DNA of 47,538 bases from Clostridiales bacterium UBA4698 (GCA_002404755.1 DHKI01000004.1:1-47538), one strand, 5' to 3'; counted from the first letter of the stretch, positions 26,084 to 35,431 are shown. Numbers and translations: made by a program. Notes: a model not told the origin generated them from the letters alone.

Positions 26084-26139
26084 CACTTATAAATCTGTTT
26101 ATAAGTGCCTTTTGAAATTTTATTTAAAAGGCACTTATA
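26084..26139. repeat. Two overlapping, mutually exclusive hairpins between PBP gene and pfkA
   Basis: CACTTATAAA (26084-26093) pairs with TTTATAAGTG (26098-26107); TATAAGTGCCTTTT (26100-26113) pairs perfectly with AAAAGGCACTTATA (26126-26139). The shared TATAAGTG means only one can form. The larger one is probably the terminator of the PBP gene, though the T tract is weak on the minus strand. Confidence 0.6.
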
Positions 26140-26144
26140 GCTTT

Positions 26145-28547
26145 TTATCTGTTCCACCAACGAGTTTGGTCTTCTATCTCTTCGTACTTGTCTTCGATTT
26201 CATCACGTATCCAATTAGTATAATCTTCATATTTAGTACTATTATCAATAAAGTTTCCATCTTCATCTACAGCACAATAATGGTATTCACAATATGTATG
26301 CGGTGCTTCATAATCATAATCTTTCGGCAATTTGCTTGGTGCCTCCTCATAACCTCTATCTAGGAATACGATATTTATTGTACCTGATGTAGCTTTACAG
26401 GTTGGATTTGGCAATTTAAATGATTCTGGACATACTGTAACATATTTGTGTATATTACATTCTTTTGTAGGTACATTGTTCACGTCAAACCACTCAGTCT
26501 TAGATCTATCTCCTCTTCTATCATTTTTACAAGCATCAGTCATTAGCAAACCTGAATCTGCACAAACCGTTGCTGATACAACAGTACTTGGTCTTGTAAA
26601 TTCCTTATCTGGTAAATTTGCATGAATTTTTTGCATTACAGCTTTCCATATTTTTGCTGCTGGGTTTCCACTCATACTTACTGTCTTTTGTTGGTCATAT
26701 CCAACCCATGTTGAAGCAACGTAATAAGGTGTGAATCCTGCAAACCATCTATCTTTTGATTCATTTGATGTTCCTGTTTTACCTGCGGCGTGCATGTTAG
26801 AAAGTCTTGCACTTCCTCCTGTTGCTTCACTTCCGTTTATAACGTCTGACAACATACTTGTTACAATGTATGCTGTTGATTCTTTTAAAACTTCTCTAAC
26901 ATTACTTACATTTTCTAATATAATTTCTCCATTACGTCCAACTACTTTTGTATATAATTTAGGTTCGACATAAGTTCCACCGTTTGCGATTGTTCCATAT
27001 GCTGCAGCATGTTCAAGTGGTGAAATACCTCTTGTTAGACCTCCAAGTGCAAGAGCACCTGGTACTTTATCATTCTTTGTAAGTGTAGTTATTCCGAATT
27101 TTTCCAAGTAACTGTAAGAAACATCGGCAGTAACATCTAAGAATGCTTTAGCAGCGATGATATTACTTGATATTTCAACACCTTTACGAACAGAAGTAAG
27201 CCCTCTATATGAACCATAACTGTTATGTGGAGACCAAGGCGTAGATGAACCTGGCACATAATATGTCAAAGGTACATCATCATATGTAGTAGCTGCTGTA
27301 AATACTCCTGTATCTATTCCTGGTGCATATGTTGCAAGTGGTTTTATTGTAGATCCTGGTGCTCTAGTCATTTGAGTAGCTCTGTTTAATCCTCTTAATG
27401 TTGTCTTTTTGCCTGAGCCACCTATTAATCCTACAACATTTCCTTTTTTGTAATCTATAATAACCATTGCAGATTGTATATTTTCATCATAAGTACCATT
27501 TCTTAGTTTAAAATAATTTTGATCTTCATATACATCTTCTAGTGCCTTTTGTACTTCTGGATCTATTGTTGTATAAACTTTAAGTCCATTAGAATAAACC
27601 ATTTTTTGAGCCATAACCTTTGTTACGCCTTTTTCAGTTTGCAAATCTTTTATAAGTTGATCTACAACTGCATCAATGAAATAAGAGTTACTTGATGTAA
27701 GTTCTAATGTTCCTTTTTCATATTTTAATTCTTGGCTAATAGCCTCATCATATTGTTCTTGAGTGATTTTTTCTAATTCTAGCATTTTACCAAGAACTAG
27801 TTTTTGTCTATTCTTCGCGCCATCTGGATTTGTATATGGATTTCTGCCTTCTGGTGCTTGTGCTAGACCGGCCATTAGTGCACATTCTGCTATTGTCAAA
27901 TCTTTAGCACTCTTATTGAAATAAATGTGTGAAGCCTGTTCAACGCCATATGCTCCTTCACCTAAATATATCAAATTCATATACAATTCTATTATTTGGT
28001 CTTTAGAAAGCCATTGTTCAAGTTGAACCGCTCTTACTATCTCTCTAGCTTTTCTTTGCCAGCTTCTATCATCATCTTGTGTTACTTTCTTTATTAGCTG
28101 TTGTGTTATTGTACTTCCTCCAAAATCAGAATTTCCAGTTGTAAGCCACTTTAAAACAGCAACACCAGTACGTTTTACGTCTATTCCAAAATGTTTTTCA
28201 AATCTTTCATCCTCTATTGCAATGAAAGCTTCTTTTAAATAAGGCGACATCTCACTAAGAGACACGTACGTTCTATTTTCTTGTGCATATAATTGCGTAT
28301 ATGCCTGACCGTTTTTGTCATACACTGTTGTTGTAAGTTGACTAATTTCAAAATCTGATTTTGATAAAGCACCTGCCCCATTTATTACTGACTGTACAAA
28401 ACCAATTACAAGTCCTATGCCAGCTATAATTCCAACTAAAATCAATATCAATATTGCTTTTAAAATCGGATGTTTTTTCTTCTTCTTTTTATTCAATTTC
28501 GGAGCTTGCTTATTTACATACTTATCTATTTCGTCGTTTTTTGACAT
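26145..28547 (-). CDS. Class A penicillin-binding protein (transglycosylase/transpeptidase)
   Basis: Bifunctional peptidoglycan synthase, 800 residues from ATG 28547 (TAGGAGGGG upstream). Short basic cytoplasmic tail, one membrane helix (about 30-55), GT51 domain with EDERFEKHFGID and GGSTITQQLIKK, then transpeptidase with the SxxK serine in APGSTIKP, SSN and KTGTSNE. The C terminus has Cys-rich segments (TVCADSGLLMTDAC, ECNIHKYVTVC) instead of PASTA domains. It stands alone, upstream of pfkA. Confidence 0.95.
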   Translation of the reverse strand: MSKNDEIDKYVNKQAPKLNKKKKKKHPILKAILILILVGIIAGIGLVIGFVQSVINGAGALSKSDFEISQLTTTVYDKNGQAYTQLYAQENRTYVSLSEMSPYLKEAFIAIEDERFEKHFGIDVKRTGVAVLKWLTTGNSDFGGSTITQQLIKKVTQDDDRSWQRKAREIVRAVQLEQWLSKDQIIELYMNLIYLGEGAYGVEQASHIYFNKSAKDLTIAECALMAGLAQAPEGRNPYTNPDGAKNRQKLVLGKMLELEKITQEQYDEAISQELKYEKGTLELTSSNSYFIDAVVDQLIKDLQTEKGVTKVMAQKMVYSNGLKVYTTIDPEVQKALEDVYEDQNYFKLRNGTYDENIQSAMVIIDYKKGNVVGLIGGSGKKTTLRGLNRATQMTRAPGSTIKPLATYAPGIDTGVFTAATTYDDVPLTYYVPGSSTPWSPHNSYGSYRGLTSVRKGVEISSNIIAAKAFLDVTADVSYSYLEKFGITTLTKNDKVPGALALGGLTRGISPLEHAAAYGTIANGGTYVEPKLYTKVVGRNGEIILENVSNVREVLKESTAYIVTSMLSDVINGSEATGGSARLSNMHAAGKTGTSNESKDRWFAGFTPYYVASTWVGYDQQKTVSMSGNPAAKIWKAVMQKIHANLPDKEFTRPSTVVSATVCADSGLLMTDACKNDRRGDRSKTEWFDVNNVPTKECNIHKYVTVCPESFKLPNPTCKATSGTINIVFLDRGYEEAPSKLPKDYDYEAPHTYCEYHYCAVDEDGNFIDNSTKYEDYTNWIRDEIEDKYEEIEDQTRWWNR

Positions 28548-28662
28548 TCTACCCCTCCTATAAATTTGCAATTTCCTTGCATATGTGCCGCTAAAACAAA
28601 TAGCGGTACATTACCAACACCATTATATATTAAAATATTAAAAAAGTAAATTTTTTTATTGC

Positions 28663-29531
28663 TTATACTAAAAAATCCTCTAAAATATCTTTGGCATTAG
28701 TAACTGGCTTTGCTCCTTCTTTTATTAGGCTATTGCACCCAAAAGACAAAGCATTATCTATATTTCCAGGTAGTGCATAGATATTCTTTCCTTGTTCTAA
28801 TGCAAAGTCCACTGTTATCAATGCACCACTGTTTTCCGTTGCCTCTACAACAAAAACTCCATCTGATAAAGCACTTACAATCCTGTTTCTCATTGGAAAA
28901 TTTATGGCATTAGGCTTCGTACCAACTATAAATTCACTAATTACCAAACCTTTCTCCAATATTTGTGCATATAAATTATAATTTTCATATGGATACACAA
29001 TGTCCATTCCTGTACCTATTACCGCAATAGTATTTCCTATTGCTTTTAATGCACCTTTATGTGCCATTGAATCAATTCCTTTAGCTAATCCGACTGATTA
29101 TCGTTATTCCTCTACTTGCTAAATCTTGTGCAAAATTATAACTTGCCCTTAATCCATATTCATCTGCTTTTCTACTTCCAACAATTGCAATTCCTTTAGA
29201 ATTTAAAAGTTCTAAATTTCCTTTAGCAAATATTGCAGTAGGAGGATCATATATATTTTTTAAACTATCAGGATAAAGCTTGTCATTAATACTTATTACA
29301 CTTATTTCATTTTTATTAATATATTCCGTATATTTTTTTATTAAATTTTCATTTTTGCTATTTGCAATTTCAATAACATCTTCAAAATTTATATCTGGCA
29401 CTTCTAATAATATTTTTTCTTTTGCTTTATAAATTTCAGCTATACTGCCGAAAAGAATTCAACAAATTATTCTTTTTAATCGGTAATATTTTTAAGCTCG
29501 AAAACCATATTAAATATTCTATTTTCTTCAT
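28663..29531 (-). CDS. dprA: DNA-processing protein DprA/Smf, needs two +1 frameshifts at CGG
   Basis: Loads RecA on incoming single-stranded DNA in transformation. ATG 29531 follows AAGGGG. The gene is in three frames: 1-27 (MKKIEYLIWFSSLK...NSF), then from Gly28 (GSIAEIYKAKEK... to IAIVGSRKADEYG, ITIIS), then from Gly147 (GLAKGIDSMAHKGAL to the end). Each switch is an in-frame CGG whose C must be skipped. The joined 288-residue protein is a clean DprA: FGS in the N-terminal HhH/SAM part, then the Rossmann GSR and SGLAKGID motifs. It has no C-terminal winged helix. No other disruption. Last gene of uppP-folD-dprA. Confidence 0.9.
29090..29092 (-). other. Second CGG +1 frameshift site in dprA
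   Basis: Coding strand ATAATCAGT-CGG-ATTAGCTAA: +1 gives GGA TTA GCT AAA, the conserved SGLAKGID motif; the zero frame stops at TAA three codons on. Confidence 0.88.
29448..29450 (-). other. First CGG +1 frameshift site in dprA
   Basis: Coding strand AATTCTTTT-CGG-CAGTATAGC: +1 gives GGC AGT ATA GCT, i.e. the common FGS motif of DprA; the zero frame stops at TGA four codons on. Confidence 0.85.
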
Positions 29532-29556
29532 AAAAACCCCTTATAACATAAAAAAA

Positions 29557-29586
29557 GGCCCAAAGCAAAATAATATGTTTTGGTCC
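29557..29586 (-). terminator. Terminator between folD and dprA
   Basis: On the minus strand GGACCAAAA and TTTGGGCC close an imperfect stem followed by TTTTTTT. It may reduce read-through from folD into dprA. Confidence 0.6.
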
Positions 29587-29594
29587 ATTTATAT

Positions 29595-30437
29595 TTATTT
29601 ATTTTCTCTTCTTTCACATGCAGTGACTACATTATCCATAAGTGTCATTATAGTCATCGGACCAACTCCTCCCGGAACTGGTGTTATATAGCTGCATTTT
29701 TCTTTTACATTTTCAAAGTCAACATCCCCAACTATTTTCTTTGAATCTGGTATTCTATTTATTCCAACATCTACAACAACTGCCCCCTCTTTTATCATAT
29801 CAGCTGTTATAAACTTAGGTTTTCCTATTGCTACAACTAGTATATCTGCACTTTTCACAATCTCAGTTAAATTTTGCGTCTTAGAATGGCATATTGTTAC
29901 TGTTGCGTTTGCATTTAGTAAAAGTTCTGCCATTGGTCTACCAACTATATTGCTTCTACCAACTACAACAGCATGCTTGCCTTCGATTGGTATATTGTAT
30001 TCTTTTAGCATTGTCATTACACCCGTTGGAGTACATGCAGCAAAACATTCTTGTCTTTGTACTAATTTACCAACATTTATAGGACTAAATCCATCAACGT
30101 CTTTTTCTGGAGCAATTGTTTGGAAAGCCTCTAATATATTTAAATGATATGGTATAGGGCTTTGAAGCAAAATTCCATCCACTTCATCATCCGCATTCAA
30201 TTTCTTTATAAGAGAAATCAAATCTTCTTGTGTTATATTCTCATCTAAATGATATTCTGTAAAATTAATTCCAAGTTCCTCACTCATTTTATGCTTCAAT
30301 CTCACATATATCTTAGATGCCTCATCTTCTCCAATTCTTATAACTGCAAAACCAGGTGTTCTATCCAATCTTTTTATTCTTTCTTCTATATTTTTCTTGC
30401 ATTTTTCAGCAACTTTTTTTCCATCTATTAGTGTCAT
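29595..30437 (-). CDS. folD: Methylenetetrahydrofolate dehydrogenase/cyclohydrolase
   Basis: Bifunctional one-carbon enzyme, 280 residues. YVRLKHKMSEELGI holds the catalytic Tyr/Lys; ILLQSPIPYH, PCTPTGV-like ACTPTGVMTML, and the Rossmann VVVGRSNIVGRPMA and TPVPGGVGPMTI motifs are all present. Seventeen bases downstream of uppP. Confidence 0.96.
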   Translation of the reverse strand: MTLIDGKKVAEKCKKNIEERIKRLDRTPGFAVIRIGEDEASKIYVRLKHKMSEELGINFTEYHLDENITQEDLISLIKKLNADDEVDGILLQSPIPYHLNILEAFQTIAPEKDVDGFSPINVGKLVQRQECFAACTPTGVMTMLKEYNIPIEGKHAVVVGRSNIVGRPMAELLLNANATVTICHSKTQNLTEIVKSADILVVAIGKPKFITADMIKEGAVVVDVGINRIPDSKKIVGDVDFENVKEKCSYITPVPGGVGPMTIMTLMDNVVTACERRENK

Positions 30438-30454
30438 TAATTTTCATCCTTTCC

Positions 30455-31240
30455 TTACTTCATTAGTAAACTGATAATTATAATTATTCCAAAAATCACT
30501 CTATATATAGCAAATATTTTAAAATCGCTTTTTTGTAAATATTTAAGTAAAAACTTAATTACTATTAGGCCAACCACGAAACTTGCAAGTACTCCCATAA
30601 AGAATGCAAGTGTAAATTCAAATTCTGATAGTTTGAAAAGTGTAGCTGCAAGAACTATTGGTGCAGATAGCATAAACGAGTATTTTGCTGCCGCCTCCCT
30701 TTTTACTCCTAGTGCTCTGGCTGTTGTCATTGTTACACCAGAACGTGAAACTCCTGGTATAAACGCTAATGCTTGTGATACACCAATTATAAATGTTTGT
30801 TTTAATGTTAAATGTTCATAGTCAACTGTAGATTCTTTATATTTATCTACTAAATATAGCACTATACCCATCACAATTAATGCTATAGCTATGATTAAAG
30901 GTTTTGTAAGTATATCCGTGCAAAATTTATCTAGTATAAAACCAATTGCACCACCTGGTATTGTTGCAAGCACAATATACCAAAACATTGTGCCATCACG
31001 ATTTTTTTCTTTCTTAATCGTCTGCTTGTATGCACCCACAAGCAAATTTATCCAATCTTTAAAGAAAAAGATTCCAATTGCTAGTAATGTTCCAGCATGA
31101 AGTGCAACATCAAAAGATGCCGGAATGTCATTCCAATTAAAAAGCCAAGGTAAAATAGTTAAATGTGCCGAACTTGAAATCGGTAATAATTCCGTTAAGC
31201 CTTGCACTACTCCCAATATAATTGCTTGTAAAACACTCAT
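30455..31240 (-). CDS. uppP: Undecaprenyl-diphosphatase
   Basis: Membrane phosphatase (BacA type) that recycles the lipid carrier used for peptidoglycan and for the surface glycan. 261 residues, about eight helices. GLTELLPISSSAH (15-27) and PGVSRSGVTMTTARALG (about 159-175) are the two active-site motifs. AGGAGG precedes the ATG. Confidence 0.96.
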   Translation of the reverse strand: MSVLQAIILGVVQGLTELLPISSSAHLTILPWLFNWNDIPASFDVALHAGTLLAIGIFFFKDWINLLVGAYKQTIKKEKNRDGTMFWYIVLATIPGGAIGFILDKFCTDILTKPLIIAIALIVMGIVLYLVDKYKESTVDYEHLTLKQTFIIGVSQALAFIPGVSRSGVTMTTARALGVKREAAAKYSFMLSAPIVLAATLFKLSEFEFTLAFFMGVLASFVVGLIVIKFLLKYLQKSDFKIFAIYRVIFGIIIIISLLMK

Positions 31241-31276
31241 ATTTGCCTCCTAATAAACTATTATTTTACTTAGAAC

Positions 31277-32458
31277 CTAATCCTTGTATTTATCCATAAA
31301 ATTAAATTCTACGTCATCTTCTTTTACATCTTTATTAATTTTAATATTATCATAATCTTTTTGATATTTTTCTTTTACTTTTTCATCTATCTCTTGTTCT
31401 AGTTTCATTTGAGCTTCCGATACCATATGAACACCAGTTAGATAATCCTTTATATTCTTAAACAACGGCTCTGACTCAGCTTTATATCTATAGCCTGGGT
31501 CAATTTCTATTGCATATTGAACATAATTAACAGCTTTTATCTCATCTCCGTCTAATATATATGTCTTTGCAAGTTGATAATATGACTTACTTGCAAGCTC
31601 TGGGTCTAAAGCAGACTTTTTAAAATTCTCCTCTGCAAGTTTTAATTCTCCTCTTAACAAGTTTATTTGTCCCAAGCTAAAATATGCCTCACAGAAGTCT
31701 GGTTTTAATTCTATAACTTTTTTATAACAGCTTGACGCTTCATCAAAATCTCTAAGTTCAGTCCTTACAATGCCTAAGCTATAATACAACTGATAATTGT
31801 CAGGATCGTATTTTATTGCATTTTTATAAACATTTATCGCTTCATCATATTTGTTTTGCGAACACAATACTACTGCTAAAAGTTCAGATGCAGGTGTATA
31901 ATCAGGCTTTATTCTGAGAGCATTATCTAAAACTATTTGAGCATCATTCTTCTTACCAAGTTCATTGAAAATTATTCCAATTTCATAATATGATTTATAA
32001 TCATTTCTATCAAGTTCTACTGCCTTTGCAAATTTATCAAATGCCGTTCTTCTCTCACCAACAGCATTATATGCAGTTCCTAATTTAACAAACAGCTTAC
32101 TACTGTTCTTTTTCTTTTCTGCAGCCTTCGAATATTTAGCAATTGCTTTTTGATACTTTCCTTTATGCATGTAATAATCGCCAATCTCTTCCAAGAAAAG
32201 TTCCGATGCATCTATCTTCTTGTAGTCTAAAAAAATCAACGCACTAGGAATTAATATGTTTATTAAGAATATGTATATACGCATTTTTACATCCGGATAA
32301 ATCCCATTAGCAAAAGTTAAAATTTCAACAACTAAACCTATTGTCTGAAAGCCTAAAAGCCCAATCAACCAATTGCTTTTGTTTTTTAAAACTTTTCTTG
32401 CCACATACATAGCAAATACAAAACATAAAATACTATAAACAAATCTTTCTAAAAACAT
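31277..32458 (-). CDS. Membrane-anchored TPR-repeat protein
   Basis: 393 residues. About three hydrophobic helices at the N terminus (1-85) are followed by roughly seven to eight tetratricopeptide repeats, e.g. DYYMHKGKYQKAIAKYSKAA, FVKLGTAYNAVGERRTAFDK and YYSLGIVRTELRDFDEASSC, and a charged tail ending FNFMDKYKD. TPRs are scaffolds for protein binding; the partner is unknown. Between ppa and uppP; possibly a peptidoglycan-assembly scaffold, which is only a guess from context. Confidence 0.85.
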   Translation of the reverse strand: MFLERFVYSILCFVFAMYVARKVLKNKSNWLIGLLGFQTIGLVVEILTFANGIYPDVKMRIYIFLINILIPSALIFLDYKKIDASELFLEEIGDYYMHKGKYQKAIAKYSKAAEKKKNSSKLFVKLGTAYNAVGERRTAFDKFAKAVELDRNDYKSYYEIGIIFNELGKKNDAQIVLDNALRIKPDYTPASELLAVVLCSQNKYDEAINVYKNAIKYDPDNYQLYYSLGIVRTELRDFDEASSCYKKVIELKPDFCEAYFSLGQINLLRGELKLAEENFKKSALDPELASKSYYQLAKTYILDGDEIKAVNYVQYAIEIDPGYRYKAESEPLFKNIKDYLTGVHMVSEAQMKLEQEIDEKVKEKYQKDYDNIKINKDVKEDDVEFNFMDKYKD

Positions 32459-32512
32459 TTCCTTGCATCCTTCCTACTACTTACTTACAACTTTTATTTA
32501 AACATATAAAAA

Positions 32513-33046
32513 TTATTTATTAATAAACTTTTCATCATATGCTTTCATACATTTTTCGATACATTCAATTGCTGTCTCTCTTCCATCAATCTCCTTTATT
32601 GCAGTTTTCTTATTTTCTAGGATTTTATATACTTCAAAGAAGTGTGATATTTCTGCAAATATGTGTGCTGGAATATCTAGTATATCCTCATACATGCACA
32701 TTGAAGGATCTTTAAATGGTATTGCTATTATTTTTTCATCTCTTTCGTTATCATCAACCATTTTTAACATTCCGATTGGGTAACAATCAACTAATGTAAG
32801 AGACGATATGCTTTCTTGACATAATACTAAAACATCTAGAGGATCATTATCTTCTGCATATGTTCTAGGAATAAATCCATAATTAGCTGGGTAATGTGTA
32901 GAAGTATATAATACTCTATCAAGTCTTAAAAGTCCTGTCTCCTTATCTAATTCATATTTGTTTTTGCATCCCTTTGGTATTTCTATCACAGCAGTGAATT
33001 TTTCTGGTGTTATTCTATCTTTATTTATATCATGCCAAATATTCAA
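32513..33046 (-). CDS. ppa: Inorganic pyrophosphatase, family I
   Basis: Hydrolyses pyrophosphate to phosphate. 177 residues. Active-site features of soluble family I: EIPKGCKNKYELDKETG, YPANYGFIPRTYAEDNDPLDVLVL with the DxDPxD metal site. Cytoplasmic. Single gene with AAAGGAGAC before the ATG. Confidence 0.95.
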   Translation of the reverse strand: MNIWHDINKDRITPEKFTAVIEIPKGCKNKYELDKETGLLRLDRVLYTSTHYPANYGFIPRTYAEDNDPLDVLVLCQESISSLTLVDCYPIGMLKMVDDNERDEKIIAIPFKDPSMCMYEDILDIPAHIFAEISHFFEVYKILENKKTAIKEIDGRETAIECIEKCMKAYDEKFINK

Positions 33047-33148
33047 TATTATGTCTCCTTTCGTTTATATAAGTACATCCAATACTACCATCTTACAGAG
33101 CTATTTTACACTAAAACCTCTAAATTTGTCTATAATTTTGGAAAAATA

Positions 33149-33177
33149 TTGATATATTAACATAAATACGGTATAAT
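33149..33177 (+). promoter_or_regulatory. Promoter giving a near-leaderless rluA-type mRNA
   Basis: TTGATA (33149-33154), 17 nt, TATAAT (33172-33177). The ATG is at 33187, only nine bases after the -10 box, so transcription should start at or within a few bases of the start codon. No ribosome site is present. Confidence 0.75.
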
Positions 33178-33186
33178 GCTATTATT

Positions 33187-34047
33187 ATGATAAAATTTAA
33201 AGTTGAAAAAGATCAAAAAAAGATAGTAGACTATCTAAAAAACAAATTTAAAAATTTAACTAATGGCACTATTTTTAAGGCTCTTCGTAATAAGGATATT
33301 AGAATAAATGGAGTGAAAATATCTGAAAATGTCCCTGTAAATGCCGGAGATGAAATAACTCTTTATATAAAAGATGAATTTTTATTTGGCACAACAGTGC
33401 TTGACAAATCTAAAATAATTTACGATGACGAAAATATTGTTATAGTTAACAAACCTCAAGATGTTTTAGTACAAGGCGATGAAATAAATATTGGACTAGA
33501 CAAAATGTTAAATGACTACTTTGGTACGCAAAACATTGTACCTTGCCATAGACTAGATAGAAACACATCTGGTCTTATAATATTTGCTAAAAATGAAATA
33601 GCTGAAGAAACATTATCTGAAATGTTAAAACAGCACATGATTAGAAAAGTTTATAGATGCAGAGTTGTTGGACATCCGAAGAATAAAAAAGCTACTCTAA
33701 CAGCATATTTATTTAAAGATAGTAAAACTAGTCAAGTAATTATTTCAAGTGAAAAGAAAAAAGGTTATGTTGAAATTGTTACAAAATATGAGGTAATTGC
33801 TTATAATAATGATGGCACATCTACATTAGAAGTTGAGCTTGTAACTGGCAGAACTCATCAGATTCGTGCACATCTTGCATTCATCGGCTACCCTATACTT
33901 GGGGATGGCAAATATGGAAAAAATGAAGTAAATAAAAAATTCAAATTAACAAAACAAGAGCTAACTGCATACAAGATTATTTTCAATGATGCAATTGGTG
34001 AATTAGAGTATTTAAAAGGTAAAACAGTAAAACTCCCAGAAGTATAA
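33187..34047 (+). CDS. RluA-family pseudouridine synthase with S4 domain
   Basis: 286 residues. N-terminal S4-like RNA-binding domain (about 15-65, ALRNKDIRINGVKISENVPVNAGDEI), then the catalytic domain with HRLDRNTSGL (Asp nucleophile) and TGRTHQIRAHLAFIGYPILGD. It converts uridine to pseudouridine in rRNA; which site (RluD- or RluC-like) cannot be told. Probably translated from a leaderless mRNA. Convergent with a second RluA-type gene. Confidence 0.92.
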   Translation: MIKFKVEKDQKKIVDYLKNKFKNLTNGTIFKALRNKDIRINGVKISENVPVNAGDEITLYIKDEFLFGTTVLDKSKIIYDDENIVIVNKPQDVLVQGDEINIGLDKMLNDYFGTQNIVPCHRLDRNTSGLIIFAKNEIAEETLSEMLKQHMIRKVYRCRVVGHPKNKKATLTAYLFKDSKTSQVIISSEKKKGYVEIVTKYEVIAYNNDGTSTLEVELVTGRTHQIRAHLAFIGYPILGDGKYGKNEVNKKFKLTKQELTAYKIIFNDAIGELEYLKGKTVKLPEV

Positions 34048-34064
34048 ACTTCTAGGAGTTTTTT
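34031..34064 (+). terminator. Terminator overlapping the end of the RluA gene
   Basis: AACTCCCAGAAGT and ACTTCTAGGAGTT form a stem (one mismatch) whose loop contains the stop codon, followed by TTTTT. Confidence 0.85.
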
Positions 34065-34065
34065 A

Positions 34066-34737
34066 TTATAAATCAAACTTTCCCCACACGCCAATTTTCT
34101 TTGGTTTGCATTCAAATTTCATTATCTCATTTTTTGTAGGATGCTTGAACTCAAGTCTATATGCCCAAAGAGCAATCTGCGTATTCATCTCACCTTTACC
34201 ATATTTTTGATCACCATATAATGGGTGATTTATGTTTGAAAACTGTACTCTTATTTGATGATGTCTGCCTGTCTCCAAATTTATCTTTACTAAAGACAAG
34301 GTATCTTTCTCTTCTAATACTTCATATGAAAGACTTGCGAATTTTGCCCCATGTTTATCTTTTGATACAACTTTACTTTTATTTAAAGCTTCGTCTTTAT
34401 ATAAATAATTTTCAAGTCTGCCGTTTTTTTCTTCAAACTTTCCTTTTACAACTGCTAAATATGTTTTAGAAAAGTCTTTAGTTCTAATACTTTCCGAAAG
34501 TCTACTTGCAGCTTTTGATGTTCGTGCAAAAACCATTATTCCGCCAACTGGTCTATCAAGTCTATGTACTAAACCTAAATATACTTCACCTGGTTTGTTA
34601 TATTTTTCTTTTATATATTTTTTAACAAGAGTTATCATATCTTCATCGCCCGTGTTATCTGCTTGGGATGGCACATTGCAAGGCTTCTCTACAACAATTA
34701 TATGATTATCTTCGTATATTACATTTAATTTATTCAT
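34066..34737 (-). CDS. RluA-family pseudouridine synthase, no S4 domain
   Basis: 223 residues, catalytic domain only. IYEDNHIIVVEKPCNVPSQADN at the N terminus, HRLDRPVGGIMVFARTSKAA with the catalytic Asp, and LETGRHHQIRVQFSNINHPLYGD. Resembles the short RluA/YlyB-like group that modifies rRNA or tRNA; the site is unknown. It ends about 20 bases from the stop of the other synthase, transcribed toward it. Confidence 0.92.
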   Translation of the reverse strand: MNKLNVIYEDNHIIVVEKPCNVPSQADNTGDEDMITLVKKYIKEKYNKPGEVYLGLVHRLDRPVGGIMVFARTSKAASRLSESIRTKDFSKTYLAVVKGKFEEKNGRLENYLYKDEALNKSKVVSKDKHGAKFASLSYEVLEEKDTLSLVKINLETGRHHQIRVQFSNINHPLYGDQKYGKGEMNTQIALWAYRLEFKHPTKNEIMKFECKPKKIGVWGKFDL

Positions 34738-34755
34738 AACATGGTTCCTTTCTTA

Positions 34756-35106
34756 TTACTTTGCTAATTTATATAACGCATATTGGTTAAGAGAAACACC
34801 TTCTTTTTCTGCCTCAATTGCTAGTCTATAATGAAGTGTCTTTGGTATTCTTATAACAAATCTTCCGCTATAATCCTTTTCTTCTTTAGGAAGTGGAATT
34901 TCATAGCCACCAATGATTTTTGCCTCTAGCCAACCTTTCATGGCTTCTTGTACATTAGAATACGCTTCTTCAAAGGTCTCTCCTGTACTTTGACAACCAT
35001 CTAATTCTAATACTTTCGCATAATAATATGAACCGCTCTCATCATTTATTTGTTGAATTATGTAATTGTATGGCAAATTCATATAATATTTAACCTTTTT
35101 ATTCAT
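34756..35106 (-). CDS. hicB: HicB-family antitoxin
   Basis: 116 residues. N-terminal RNase H-like partial domain (YYYAKVLELDGCQSTGETFEEAYSNVQEAMKGWL), C-terminal ribbon-helix-helix DNA-binding part (SGRFVIRIPKTLHYRLAIEAEKEGVSLNQYALYKLA). It would neutralise HicA and repress the promoter. Sixteen bases downstream of hicA. Confidence 0.93.
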   Translation of the reverse strand: MNKKVKYYMNLPYNYIIQQINDESGSYYYAKVLELDGCQSTGETFEEAYSNVQEAMKGWLEAKIIGGYEIPLPKEEKDYSGRFVIRIPKTLHYRLAIEAEKEGVSLNQYALYKLAK

Positions 35107-35122
35107 AAACCATTTCCCCCTA

Positions 35123-35356
35123 CTAATTTATTATTTTTATTCTCTTTAAAACATCTTTGACATAAACCGCTTTTAGTGGATTTTCATATTTTATGGTTAT
35201 TACATCTCCATAAGAATTTATAAACTGCCTATGTGACGTAGGACCAAGTTTTTTCATTTCATAACCATATGCCTCCAGTACTCTTTGTACTTCAACAAAT
35301 CTTATGCCATTTGGTCTTTGTTTCATCTTAAAAATTATTTTTTCTATTTTACTCAC
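35123..35356 (-). CDS. hicA: HicA-family toxin, mRNA interferase
   Basis: 77 residues, GTG start at 35356 with GAAAGGAAG upstream. Double-stranded RNA-binding-like fold with the catalytic His in GPTSHRQFINS. It is somewhat longer at the N terminus than minimal HicA. Degrades mRNA independently of the ribosome. First gene of hicAB. Confidence 0.9.
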   Translation of the reverse strand: MSKIEKIIFKMKQRPNGIRFVEVQRVLEAYGYEMKKLGPTSHRQFINSYGDVITIKYENPLKAVYVKDVLKRIKIIN

Positions 35357-35402
35357 TAATACTTCCTTTCTTGCAAAAGCATTAGTGAATTAAAGCAATA
35401 TT

Positions 35403-35431
35403 ATAATATCACATTTAGTACTACTTATCAA
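35403..35431 (-). promoter_or_regulatory. Promoter of hicAB
   Basis: On the minus strand TTGATA (35426-35431), 17 nt, TATTAT (35403-35408). The -10 region is a palindrome (ATATTATAATAT), a possible HicB operator. Confidence 0.7.

Noticed and set aside
28663..29401. dprA as two separate small genes or a simple pseudogene
   Set aside because: Joined by two +1 steps it is a complete, motif-perfect DprA with a good ribosome site at 29531.
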